The position numbers and the translations under genes are program-made. A model generated the notes under the pieces. The model ran no database searches. It was not told the origin of the DNA and was given only the letters and a program-made list of their open reading frames with translations. From NCBI GenBank assembly GCA_016295375.1, contig JAEDLI010000077.1, positions 1 to 11,237 of the forward strand: a stretch of DNA of 11,237 nucleotides. The letters are read 5' to 3'. Shown one piece after another: positions 1 through 6,760 of the stretch. The stretch is from Fibrobacter sp. (lineage in GTDB: Bacteria; Fibrobacterota; Fibrobacteria; Fibrobacterales; Fibrobacteraceae). Positions within the stretch are counted from its first letter, which is position 1, and the number at the start of each line of letters is the position of its first letter.

Positions 1-2
1 GC

Positions 3-18
3 CATTATAATAACCTCT
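3..18 (-). promoter_or_regulatory. possible ribosome binding site and ATG of a gene leaving the window on the left
   Basis: On the minus strand an AGAGG motif (18 to 14) lies 8 bases upstream of an ATG (5 to 3), the usual bacterial layout for a start site. Only two codons (Met, then an Ala-type GC-) remain before the window ends, so the gene itself cannot be judged. If real, this gene reads in the same direction as the lipoprotein operon at 342-2545, and the hairpin-rich segment would be its upstream leader or intergenic DNA. No convincing -35/-10 pair was found for it. A chance match is quite possible. Confidence 0.3.
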
Positions 19-69
19 ATAAAATTTACGCGGGAAATTTAGAAAAAACTGACTAGGAATTCAAAAGGG

Positions 70-335
70 AAAGTACGCGCTCTTCAATCTGCGGGACAAC
101 TTCGCAAGCCGAGAGCCGCGACTAAACTTGTTTAGGCATGGCCGAGGCGAAGAAGTTGGCGCTTGCGCAACGTCTCTTCTTTCTTTACTTCACGAAACAT
201 GGGTTACCTCTCGGCCTTCGGCCAGGCTGTGAGCCATGAGCGCGGAAACCTTCAGTTTCCTTTGAGCAATGAGGTTGCCTAGCAAAGCTAGGCGATTTTT
301 CAGGCGCCTTTGGCGCGATCCTTTAGCTCAAAGCG
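70..335. other. hairpin-dense intergenic segment, possible structured RNA or dispersed repeat
   Basis: This stretch has no convincing protein gene but an exceptional density of inverted repeats. Local hairpins seen directly: 122-126/131-135; 149-155/176-182 (last pair a wobble); 213-216/220-223; 225-228/232-235; 244-249/255-260; 277-283/287-293; 304-308/312-316. Longer-range complementarity: 76-82 with 238-244 (7 bp), 261-267 with 326-332 (7 bp, enclosing two of the hairpins), and 208-216, which can pair either with 108-115, with 140-146, or partly with its own 3' neighbour. The mutually exclusive pairings resemble an attenuator or folded RNA. The small triloops (TTT, TTC, AAA) also recur in the spacer at 10453-10599, which would fit a dispersed palindromic repeat. 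I do not recognise tmRNA, RNase P, SRP RNA or a known riboswitch core here. Short frames exist on both strands (132-200 minus, 138-239 plus, 199-282 plus) but have little support. Confidence 0.5.
275..300 (+). terminator. rho-independent-terminator-like hairpin facing rightward
   Basis: A 7-bp stem (277-283 with 287-293, extended by T276-G294 and T275-A295) closes an AAA loop and is followed at once by TTTTT at 296-300, the textbook intrinsic terminator pattern on the plus strand. On the minus strand there is no T-tract after the stem, so it would not serve the lipoprotein operon that ends at 342. No plus-strand protein gene precedes it, so it either ends a plus-strand RNA made from the structured segment or is a coincidental part of the hairpin cluster. 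Confidence 0.45.
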
Positions 336-341
336 TTCTTT

Positions 342-1703
342 CTAGGGCTTGCTTTTTTCGTATTTTGCCCTTATCCACTCGGGGCTGCGGGCGCGGGTTT
401 CAATACTTACGCCGTCGATAACGCCATTCCAGGTCTCGGTCCTGATTTCGTTGCCGCCCACGCGGAATGGAACGCTCCGGTTCAGGTCATTCGGAACAAA
501 TTCCTGTGCATTGCCTACGGGATTGCCGTTTACGAACATGCTCACCATGTGGTCTTTCGAAACGAGTACGAGGAACGCCCATTCTCCCACAGGGACACTG
601 CTTGAATCGCCGAAGAAAATGGCTTCGGGATAGTTGGGCATGCTTTTCATTACGGTGAATGAACCGGTGTTTGACTCGAAATGCCACTGGAACCGCGACG
701 TGGAATCGCTCCAGTAGGCGCGCTGGCAGAACAGGGCCTGGTGCTCTCCGTTTGGACCGTTCCATTTTGTCCACAGCGAAAGGGTGAAGTCTCCGCCAGT
801 GGGGTTGAGGGTGTCCAGGTCTATATACTGCCCCGGTTCAAGCAGTACGCCATTGCCACTTACACCGTCTACATAATTTACACTGTCTGCAATTTTTCCG
901 TTGTGGTCAAACACGTATTCGTCGCCGTTCATTTCGATGTCTATCGTGGTCCATCCGGTATTGGCCTCGCTTACGTCGTTGGCGTGGGAAGATGTGAATC
1001 CGTAGGTTTCCCCAAGCAGGTCAAGGTCTGGATTCCAAAGGTGTCCTCCGTAGTTCTCCAGTTGCGGAAGTACCAGCGTGTCGCCGGCGTCTTGTATCGA
1101 GAACGGGATGTAACCCGTCACCGAAACGCTTTCTGAATAAATTAACGTTTCTTGTATGCCGGGTGGAATTGAATCGAAACTGAAGGATCCGTCTGCCTGC
1201 ACTTCGGCCATGAGGTGTGTTCCGCCGATACGGACCAATCCAGACGTTGCACCAGAAATGCTTCCCCGGACAGCCTTGTTCGTGCCGATGCGGATTTCCT
1301 CTGTCTTTTGAGTTGGCGGGAGAGAAAGGCCCGAAAGTGCACCCGCTTCGGCGTACAGGTAGAGCTCCGGCGTGGCCTGCTTGCCGATACGTTCATCGTC
1401 GGCGGGCATCTTGAATTCAAACTGTGCGTTGGAATCGGCAAGGGTTTCCAGGGAATCGACAATTTCAATGCCGTTGTCCCAATACAGCGCAAGCCGTGCG
1501 GCGGGCATTTTTTTGCCCTGCATGTTGACTACGGTTCCGCAGAATACTACCGAGTCTGGTTCCTGTGCAACAGAATTTCCGATATCGGTAACGCCGCCAG
1601 CCACATCGTTGCTGTTTGAACAAGCGAGGAGGGCAAGGGTGGTGGCAAAGGCGGCCATCCACCCACGGCAAGGTTGTCTAAGCCAAACTATCAAACGATT
1701 CAT
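342..1703 (-). CDS. surface lipoprotein with LamG (concanavalin A-like) domain
   Basis: A predicted lipoprotein of 453 aa. The N-terminus has Arg residues, a hydrophobic stretch and a lipobox ending L25-L26-A27-C28, so Cys28 should be lipidated; Ser at +2 fits outer-membrane delivery. Residues about 52-125 and 142-212 look like two beta-sandwich modules of the carboxypeptidase-regulatory kind (for example V-C-G-T-V-V-N and A-D-G-S-F-S-F-D-S-I-P-P-G). Residues about 278-446 match the LamG/laminin-G-3 pattern: a G-N-G-V-L-L start, D-F-T-L-S-L-W at 305-311, W-A-F-L-V-L at 375-380, V-N-G at 391-393, and N-G-V-I-D-G-V near 426-432. LamG domains usually bind carbohydrate or protein; no catalytic residues are evident. 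The ATG overlaps the stop of the upstream regulator gene (ATGA at 1700-1703), and GGAGG (1711-1715) lies 7 bases upstream, so the two are probably translationally coupled. Ligand unknown; a cell-surface sensor or adhesin is inference. Confidence 0.85.
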   Translation of the reverse strand: MNRLIVWLRQPCRGWMAAFATTLALLACSNSNDVAGGVTDIGNSVAQEPDSVVFCGTVVNMQGKKMPAARLALYWDNGIEIVDSLETLADSNAQFEFKMPADDERIGKQATPELYLYAEAGALSGLSLPPTQKTEEIRIGTNKAVRGSISGATSGLVRIGGTHLMAEVQADGSFSFDSIPPGIQETLIYSESVSVTGYIPFSIQDAGDTLVLPQLENYGGHLWNPDLDLLGETYGFTSSHANDVSEANTGWTTIDIEMNGDEYVFDHNGKIADSVNYVDGVSGNGVLLEPGQYIDLDTLNPTGGDFTLSLWTKWNGPNGEHQALFCQRAYWSDSTSRFQWHFESNTGSFTVMKSMPNYPEAIFFGDSSSVPVGEWAFLVLVSKDHMVSMFVNGNPVGNAQEFVPNDLNRSVPFRVGGNEIRTETWNGVIDGVSIETRARSPEWIRAKYEKSKP

Positions 1704-2545
1704 CCTTCGTCCTCCTTCGTGAGCATCTTGCTCATCGGGAACGCCACGAGCATCATTTCGTAAATACGCTCCACGTTGGTGTCGTTGGACGCGCGGGCTA
1801 TAATTTTTTTGCGGGCATCCTCGAGAATTTCTACGGCGTAGTCATAAGAACTTTTGCTCATGGCAAGGGTCGTGAATGTAGCAAAGCGTTCGTCCTTGGG
1901 CATGGATTCCACTGCACCTATGGCGTGCTGTATGTACTCGTGTCGGATTTGCCGGAGTGCAATGGGTGGGATTTCTGCGGCGTCCAGCATTTGCGAAGTC
2001 AGTTCGTAGCGGTCGCCCTCTTTTTTCAGGAGTCCCCATTCCAGCAGGTTCTTCACCGCCTTGCGGGCTTCTTCTGTCGTTATTTGCGGCGTGAGCGACC
2101 GTGCCAGCACGCGGTAGTCTTCGTGCCAGTCCAGGTCAACGGCGAGTTCGCGTATGATAGGGTAGTACCACTTGCTAAAGTAAGCCTGCTCGCGGGTGGT
2201 GACATGGGTGAACTCGATCTGCTTGCGGATTTGCAGAATCTGTTTCCACGCCTGCTCCCGGATGTCCACCTGCTCTGCCTGGTTGTATTGCACCAGCGCC
2301 TCGAAGTATTCTTTTTGCAGGGGCTCGAAGTCCATGGCCTTCGAAATTTTCTCGATGGACTTGTGCGTAAGGTTGAATCGCCCGCGAATTACGTTCAGGC
2401 AGTAAGAGGAACTGCTGAATCCGGCTTTTGCCGCAAAGAAACGGTGGGAAAATACGGAGCGCATTTTCTTCTGCTCTTCGAAATAATCCTGCATGAACTT
2501 GCGGAAATCGTCGTAGTCGAATAGATGTTCCAGTGCGATACTCAC
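1700..2545 (-). CDS. TIGR02147/DUF4423-family transcriptional regulator
   Basis: A 281-aa cytoplasmic protein with no signal peptide. Residues 8-30 carry the opening typical of the family (L-F-D-Y-D-D-F-R-K-F...). Residues about 33-85 read like an XRE-type helix-turn-helix: F37-F38-A39-A40-K-A-G-F as helix and turn, S-S-S-Y-C-L-N-V-I-R-G as recognition helix, then a third and fourth helix with K-I-S-K-A-M and Q-K-E-Y-F. Residues about 120-275 fit the DUF4423 region, including a winged-helix-like stretch at 155-185. The family is expanded in Fibrobacter and is assumed to bind DNA; targets are not established. The start is GTG at 2545, the only plausible one because an in-frame stop lies just upstream; GGAG at 2550-2547 is only 1 base from it, so initiation may be weak or unusual. 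It is first in an operon with the LamG lipoprotein and divergent from the secreted protein gene at 2764. Confidence 0.85.
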   Translation of the reverse strand: MSIALEHLFDYDDFRKFMQDYFEEQKKMRSVFSHRFFAAKAGFSSSSYCLNVIRGRFNLTHKSIEKISKAMDFEPLQKEYFEALVQYNQAEQVDIREQAWKQILQIRKQIEFTHVTTREQAYFSKWYYPIIRELAVDLDWHEDYRVLARSLTPQITTEEARKAVKNLLEWGLLKKEGDRYELTSQMLDAAEIPPIALRQIRHEYIQHAIGAVESMPKDERFATFTTLAMSKSSYDYAVEILEDARKKIIARASNDTNVERIYEMMLVAFPMSKMLTKEDEG

Positions 2546-2564
2546 GCTCCAAAAGATATAAAAT

Positions 2565-2677
2565 TTTTACACACAAATCAATAAATTTTGTAAATATTTA
2601 GTGTTTTTGATTTTAGTGTGTAATAAAAATTACACAAATGGAGGCGAAAATAGGGCTTTTACACGCTTTTAACACGG
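2565..2677. promoter_or_regulatory. candidate operator region with perfect palindrome and TTACAC half-sites
   Basis: The 218-base spacer between the divergent regulator and secreted-protein genes is AT-rich and contains a perfect 8-bp inverted repeat with an AAAA centre (2617-2624/2629-2636; core GTGTAAT-AAAA-ATTACAC). The hexamer TTACAC occurs at 2567, 2630 and 2659 on the plus strand and at 2618-2623 on the minus strand, with a related TTTTAACACGG at 2667-2677. A second, longer but imperfect inverted relation joins 2567-2580 and 2608-2623. Such dyads between divergent genes are typical operators; binding by the adjacent TIGR02147-type protein is inference. TTACAC also occurs singly elsewhere (for example near 878 and 5181). 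I found no clean -35/-10 pair for either gene. Confidence 0.5.
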
Positions 2678-2763
2678 AATCTTTTTGTACAGGTGTCAAA
2701 AAACTGGGATTTTGCACGAAGGGATTCTATTTATTGCGCAGGACAATGTCAGGAGTGTTATTT

Positions 2764-5190
2764 ATGCAGAAAAAAATGACAGGATGGATAATCGCGGCGG
2801 CATTTGTCGCCGGAATGGGAGCGGATGTATTTGCCGCCAATGGCGATGCCTACACATGGCCCGGCTACCGCAGCGACTTGGATTACGACACAAAATCGAA
2901 TCTGGGCGACATTCAGCCACCGACCAAGTTCAATAACAATTGTTCGGGCGTTACCGGAAAGAAGGCTGGTAAGTGGTGGGCCTTCTATTGGGGCAAGGAT
3001 CGCGACAGCCGCATTACCGACGTGACGATTGATTCGATTCTCAAGAAGTACGATACTGACTTTGAGTATTTGTACAATGAGATGGGCTGGGCGCCGGATG
3101 CCCAGGCGCAGGACGGTCAGTACAGCGCCGTTTATTACTACGGCTCGGGTACATGTGCCGGTGGTGCAACGGAAGACACGACGGGCGGTTGGCAAACATG
3201 GGTGGCTGGCTACACGGCCGTGGCGGCCTCGTTTTATCCGCTGTACAGTTTCAATACGAGTTGCCCTTACCACGATCGTGTGGCGCAGATGGATGCGATG
3301 ATTCACGAGGGAATCCACTCGATGACGAATGGATACCCCGGCGCAAAGGATGCACACTGGTTCCAGGAAGCGGGTAACACCTGGATTCAGCAGGATATGT
3401 TCAGTCATCGCGATGGTGTATACAGCGGTATGGGATTTTTGAATGCGGCAACGGTCATTGCGCCGTTTATGCCGATTGAATGCTATTCGGGCTGGCTCAT
3501 CGACGGTACCTTCGGTGGCCCCGGCGGCGGTGCCGATGACGGTGGCGTGACCGGCAAGAATCAGCGTTACCTGCTGGGGGGCTCGCAGTACAGCAACATC
3601 TTCCCGACGTTTATCGGCACATGGATTGGAACGGGTGCTGTGCGCTGGATTTACGGAAACGCTTACGGCAAGACCAAATACCTGCTCGAAACCTACGGCC
3701 TCGACAAGGGCCTTGGCGATGCGGGCGTGCGCAGGCTCATTACCGAATTCCGCGCAAGGCTTGCGATGCTTGACATGAAAAAATGGTCCGGCGAAATCAG
3801 GAACCTGCTGAATCAGCATTTCGGAAGCGACACCTACTGGGAACAGGACATGTGGGACAACAACAGGAAAAGCTACACCTGGACCATGACGCCTTACCAG
3901 ACGGTAACGGAAAGCAACGGTTACCTTGTACCGAATCAGGAAACAACTCCGGGTTGGTCTGGCTCGAACGTGGTTCCGCTGAAGGTGCAAAACGGCGCAA
4001 AGGAAGTAACCGTGAGCTTCTACCCGAACGGCGCAAATTCCAATAACAAGAACATGAACTTCTTGCTGTGCTACCGCGCGACCGACGGTACGCCTGTTTA
4101 CAGCGAACCCATTACGGGCGAGGGCTCTGCAACGCTTCGCCTGGACAAGACGCCTTCTTCGACGAATGGCACGTCGATGGTTTTCGCGGTCATCGTGAAT
4201 ACCGATTACCAGTACACCGGCAATACGGGAATTCGCAAGCTGCATTACGATTATAAGTTGAAACTGGAAACGGGCGTGAGTGGCGCAGGGGCTGCAAACG
4301 TCAAGTACTACAACGATTTCAAATTGGATTACGAGTGGCCAGAAATCGGCGAAACCCCGGTTGCGTCCAGTAGCTCTGTAGCTTCGAGCAGCTCTGTCGC
4401 GCCGAAATCGTCAAGTAGCGAAAGCCTCGTAAGTTCGAGCGGTGTCGTGCCAGCGTCAAGCAGTTCCGCAAATGCTCCTGCGGGGGAAACGGCAGTTTAC
4501 GAGGTAAAGGTTACTCTCCCGATAGATGAAAACTATGCTCCTGTTGTGGCGAATTTTAATGTGGACGAAGTTGCCCAGAAATTGGGCCTTAATGCTTCAA
4601 CCCTTTCCCAGGTAACCTTCTTTGCCCAGGAACCTGATGGAAACAAGATCCTACGATCAACGGCGAATGCTCCCGGGCACTGGTTTGGAAGCGATGGCAA
4701 GGTTGTCGAATGGGGCGAAAATGCCTACGTGTTCGGCGAAGCCGATTTGTCGAAGGGAACTCTTTCTGTGGGTCACTACCCGAATCGCGTTTCTAACGGC
4801 GAAACCTATAGATTTACGCAAGGCGTTTCTTATGGCAAAAAAACGGTGCTGTTCAATGTCCGGGTGACAATCACCAACGAAGAGGGTAGCGGAGCAAGCG
4901 AAACGACAACTGCCCTGATGTATGGCCTTGAGGGGCTTCCCACGCATATGCAACTCAAGAGGCAGCACGGGATGATTACGGTGCAGTACACGCTCCCCCA
5001 GAGGGACAACGTGAAAATTAGCCTGTTTACGGGTTATGGCGCCCTTGTGACACAAGAAATCACGGGTCGGTTGAATGCCGGGGCGCACACGTATTCCTTC
5101 AACCTGGCAGGGCTACCTGCGGGCATGTACATCGTAAAGGTCTCCTCCGGCAGTTACCGTGAGGCAAGACCGATTAGCATTACACGCTAA
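2764..5190 (+). CDS. secreted putative zinc metallopeptidase with Ser-rich linker, DUF4859-like domain and sorting-type C-terminus
   Basis: An 808-aa exported protein. The frame is open from 2638, but ATG 2764 is chosen because AGGAG (2751-2755) sits 8 bases upstream and translation then opens with a signal peptide (K3-K4, hydrophobic 7-20, cleavage after V-F-A at 24). Residues about 25-530 form the main domain, with H181-E182-G-I-H185 and E202 in W-F-Q-E-A-G-N-T-W: the HExxH plus distal Glu of gluzincin-type zinc proteases. Family membership is uncertain; DUF6055-like proteins are the nearest I can recall. Residues 533-574 are a Ser-rich linker. Residues about 578-712 resemble DUF4859 (G-H-W-F near 638-641, W-G-E-N-A-Y-V-F from 650). 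Residues about 730-808 resemble a type IX sorting domain (L-P-A-G-M-Y-I-V-K-V). It probably acts outside the cell; the substrate is unknown. Divergent from the regulator/lipoprotein operon. Confidence 0.8.
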   Translation: MQKKMTGWIIAAAFVAGMGADVFAANGDAYTWPGYRSDLDYDTKSNLGDIQPPTKFNNNCSGVTGKKAGKWWAFYWGKDRDSRITDVTIDSILKKYDTDFEYLYNEMGWAPDAQAQDGQYSAVYYYGSGTCAGGATEDTTGGWQTWVAGYTAVAASFYPLYSFNTSCPYHDRVAQMDAMIHEGIHSMTNGYPGAKDAHWFQEAGNTWIQQDMFSHRDGVYSGMGFLNAATVIAPFMPIECYSGWLIDGTFGGPGGGADDGGVTGKNQRYLLGGSQYSNIFPTFIGTWIGTGAVRWIYGNAYGKTKYLLETYGLDKGLGDAGVRRLITEFRARLAMLDMKKWSGEIRNLLNQHFGSDTYWEQDMWDNNRKSYTWTMTPYQTVTESNGYLVPNQETTPGWSGSNVVPLKVQNGAKEVTVSFYPNGANSNNKNMNFLLCYRATDGTPVYSEPITGEGSATLRLDKTPSSTNGTSMVFAVIVNTDYQYTGNTGIRKLHYDYKLKLETGVSGAGAANVKYYNDFKLDYEWPEIGETPVASSSSVASSSSVAPKSSSSESLVSSSGVVPASSSSANAPAGETAVYEVKVTLPIDENYAPVVANFNVDEVAQKLGLNASTLSQVTFFAQEPDGNKILRSTANAPGHWFGSDGKVVEWGENAYVFGEADLSKGTLSVGHYPNRVSNGETYRFTQGVSYGKKTVLFNVRVTITNEEGSGASETTTALMYGLEGLPTHMQLKRQHGMITVQYTLPQRDNVKISLFTGYGALVTQEITGRLNAGAHTYSFNLAGLPAGMYIVKVSSGSYREARPISITR

Positions 5191-5203
5191 AGACTTTGCT
5201 ATC

Positions 5204-5268
5204 GGGTCCCAAAATTATCCATGGGACACAGGGACCCATATTATTCCAATTTGGAATATCATTTTTTG
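5204..5268 (+). terminator. probable intrinsic terminator after the secreted-protein gene
   Basis: Just after the stop codon two stems follow one another. The first pairs GGGTCCC (5204-5210) with GGGACCC (5231-5237). The second is a 7-bp AT-rich hairpin (5242-5248 with 5252-5258, ATT loop) followed by a run of six T at 5262-5267. Together they look like a rho-independent terminator that separates this gene from the transporter promoter at 5287. GGGAC at 5223-5227 offers an alternative partner for part of the first stem. Confidence 0.6.
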
Positions 5269-5286
5269 TAAAAATAATACTATCGT

Positions 5287-5316
5287 TTGACATTTCTGGC
5301 CCAAAGCGGGTATATT
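5287..5316 (+). promoter_or_regulatory. sigma70-like promoter of the sugar transporter
   Basis: A perfect TTGACA (5287-5292) and a TATATT (5311-5316) are separated by 18 bases. Transcription would begin near 5323, giving a leader of about 25 bases before the ATG at 5348. This is the clearest promoter in the window and shows that the transporter is transcribed on its own rather than by read-through. Confidence 0.7.
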
Positions 5317-5336
5317 AGGGAGGATGGTTCAATTCA

Positions 5337-5350
5337 AGGGAGGTCTGATG
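5337..5350 (+). promoter_or_regulatory. ribosome binding site that fixes the transporter start
   Basis: AGGGAGG (5337-5343) lies 4 bases upstream of ATG 5348. A second AGGGAGG (5317-5323) abuts another in-frame ATG at 5324, but with zero spacing, and the predicted transcription start falls near 5323, so that upstream ATG would be leaderless. The downstream ATG is therefore the likelier start. Confidence 0.65.
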
Positions 5351-6736
5351 TCCAACGCAAATCCGCAAATGAAACACATAGTGCTCATAACCATGTCCGC
5401 CGCCATTGGCGGGTTTCTGTTCGGGTTTGACTCGTCCGTCATCAACGGGGCAAACGGAGCGTTAAAGGCACACTTTAACGCGACGGACTATGAACTGGCC
5501 TGGTCTGTCTCCCTGGCCCTTATCGGGGCTGCTATCGGTGCGTTTTTTGCCGGGCGGATTGCCGACGCCTTCGGCCGCGTGCGTTGTATGCTTTTTGCTT
5601 CAGACCTGTTCCTGTTGAGCGCAATCGGGTCGGGCATTCCTTTTGGCATCCCGGACTTTATTATGTGGCGTATCATCGGGGGGCTCGCTATTGGAATGGC
5701 AAGCATTATCGCACCGATCTACATTGCAGAAACTGCGCCAGCCCACTTGCGTGGACGCTTGGGCTCATTGCAACAGTTCGCTATCGTGATAGGAATTTTT
5801 GTAGCGCTCCTTTCGAACTATCTCATCGTACGCATTGCGGGTTCGGCCAACAATCCGATGTTCGGCCACATCAAGGCATGGCAGGTGATGTTCTGGGTCG
5901 AAATTATTCCGTCGATAATCTACGGCTATGCCGCCTGGAAACTCCCCGAATCGCCCCGTTACCTGATTCACAAAGGGCTCCTGGACGAAGCCAAGAAAGT
6001 CATTGCCAAGATCAATCCCGAAGGGGTTGACGAAGAGGTCGAAAAGATTCAGGGTTCCTTCAGCAATAAAAAGCCCGCCAAGTTCACCGATTTGTTGGAG
6101 GTCATTAACAAGAAGGAGCGGATTACTCCGGTTTTGTGGGCTGGCTTGGGCCTTGCTATTTTGCAGCAGCTGGTTGGCATCAACGTTATCTTCTACTACG
6201 GCACCATGCTCTGGCAGAGTGTGGGTTTTGGTGAAAGCGACGCATTTCTCACCAGCGTGATTTCTAGCGCCATCAACTTGGTGATGACCGTTGCCGCCAT
6301 TTTGCTTGTGGACAAGCTAGGCCGTAAACCCCTTCTGCTTATCGGTAGCATTGGCATGGCGGTAACCTTGAGTACCCTTACGCTCTGCTTCATGGGTAGC
6401 GGTGGCGCAGCCCTGTCTGATTCGGCGGCTTTTGTGGCCCTGATAGCGGCAAACCTCTACATCGCCTTCTTTGCGGCGACCTGGGGTCCTGTGATGTGGG
6501 TGATGTTGGGCGAAATGTTCAACAATCGTATCCGCACTATCGCCATCGCCATTTGCGGGTTGGCCCAGTGGTTTGCAAACTTCGTGGTCACCTGGACATT
6601 CCCCGTGCTCACGGGCGAAGACGGCTTAGGCGTTGGTCCCACCTACGGTATCTATTCGTTCTTTGCCATATTCAGCATCTTCTTCGTGGCAAAGTTTATC
6701 AAGGAAACCAAGGGTAAACAGCTAGAAGATATGTAG
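5348..6736 (+). CDS. MFS sugar porter, XylE-like sugar:cation symporter
   Basis: A 462-aa inner-membrane protein with about 12 membrane segments, a sugar-porter family member. Visible signatures: G-F-D at 26-28; G69-R...D-A-F-G-R79; R108...P123-I-Y-I-A-E128 followed by P-A-H-L-R-G-R; P200-E-S-P-R-Y-L206; Q273-Q-L-V-G-I-N279 with Y283-Y284; D322-K-L-G-R-K327; G380-P-V-M-W384; A406-Q407-W in TM11; and a C-terminal E-T-K-G-K tail. The equivalents of the E. coli XylE sugar-contact residues (Gln in TM5, the QQ...N of TM7, Trp in TM10, Gln in TM11) all appear present, so it should carry a hexose or pentose, probably by proton or sodium symport. The exact sugar cannot be read from sequence; F. succinogenes is known to grow on glucose and cellobiose rather than pentoses, so glucose is plausible. 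Own promoter at 5287; converges with the beta-barrel gene at 6758. Confidence 0.88.
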   Translation: MSNANPQMKHIVLITMSAAIGGFLFGFDSSVINGANGALKAHFNATDYELAWSVSLALIGAAIGAFFAGRIADAFGRVRCMLFASDLFLLSAIGSGIPFGIPDFIMWRIIGGLAIGMASIIAPIYIAETAPAHLRGRLGSLQQFAIVIGIFVALLSNYLIVRIAGSANNPMFGHIKAWQVMFWVEIIPSIIYGYAAWKLPESPRYLIHKGLLDEAKKVIAKINPEGVDEEVEKIQGSFSNKKPAKFTDLLEVINKKERITPVLWAGLGLAILQQLVGINVIFYYGTMLWQSVGFGESDAFLTSVISSAINLVMTVAAILLVDKLGRKPLLLIGSIGMAVTLSTLTLCFMGSGGAALSDSAAFVALIAANLYIAFFAATWGPVMWVMLGEMFNNRIRTIAIAICGLAQWFANFVVTWTFPVLTGEDGLGVGPTYGIYSFFAIFSIFFVAKFIKETKGKQLEDM

Positions 6737-6739
6737 TTG

Positions 6740-6760
6740 TAGGAACAAATACGGTTCCTA
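6740..6760. terminator. hairpin between convergent genes, possible bidirectional terminator
   Basis: TAGGAAC (6740-6746) pairs with GTTCCTA (6754-6760) across a 7-base loop, between the stop of the transporter (6736) and overlapping the stop codon of the beta-barrel gene (6758-6760). Neither side has a good T-tract, so it is at best a weak terminator or an mRNA 3'-end stabiliser. Confidence 0.35.

Noticed and set aside
122..332. CRISPR array or known ncRNA (tmRNA, RNase P, SRP RNA)
   Set aside because: The hairpins differ from one another and are not regularly spaced direct repeats, and none of the conserved core sequences of these RNAs is visible.
2638..2763. N-terminal extension of the secreted protein from ATG 2638
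   Set aside because: It would overlap the palindromic spacer, lacks a ribosome site, and places 42 residues ahead of a good signal peptide that has its own AGGAG at proper spacing.
2758..4245. Long open frame of 495 codons on the minus strand, antisense to the secreted protein gene
   Set aside because: Its translation is rich in His, Arg and Val with no recognisable domain, it has no ribosome binding site, and it mirrors the codon bias of the plus-strand gene, which has a signal peptide and motifs.
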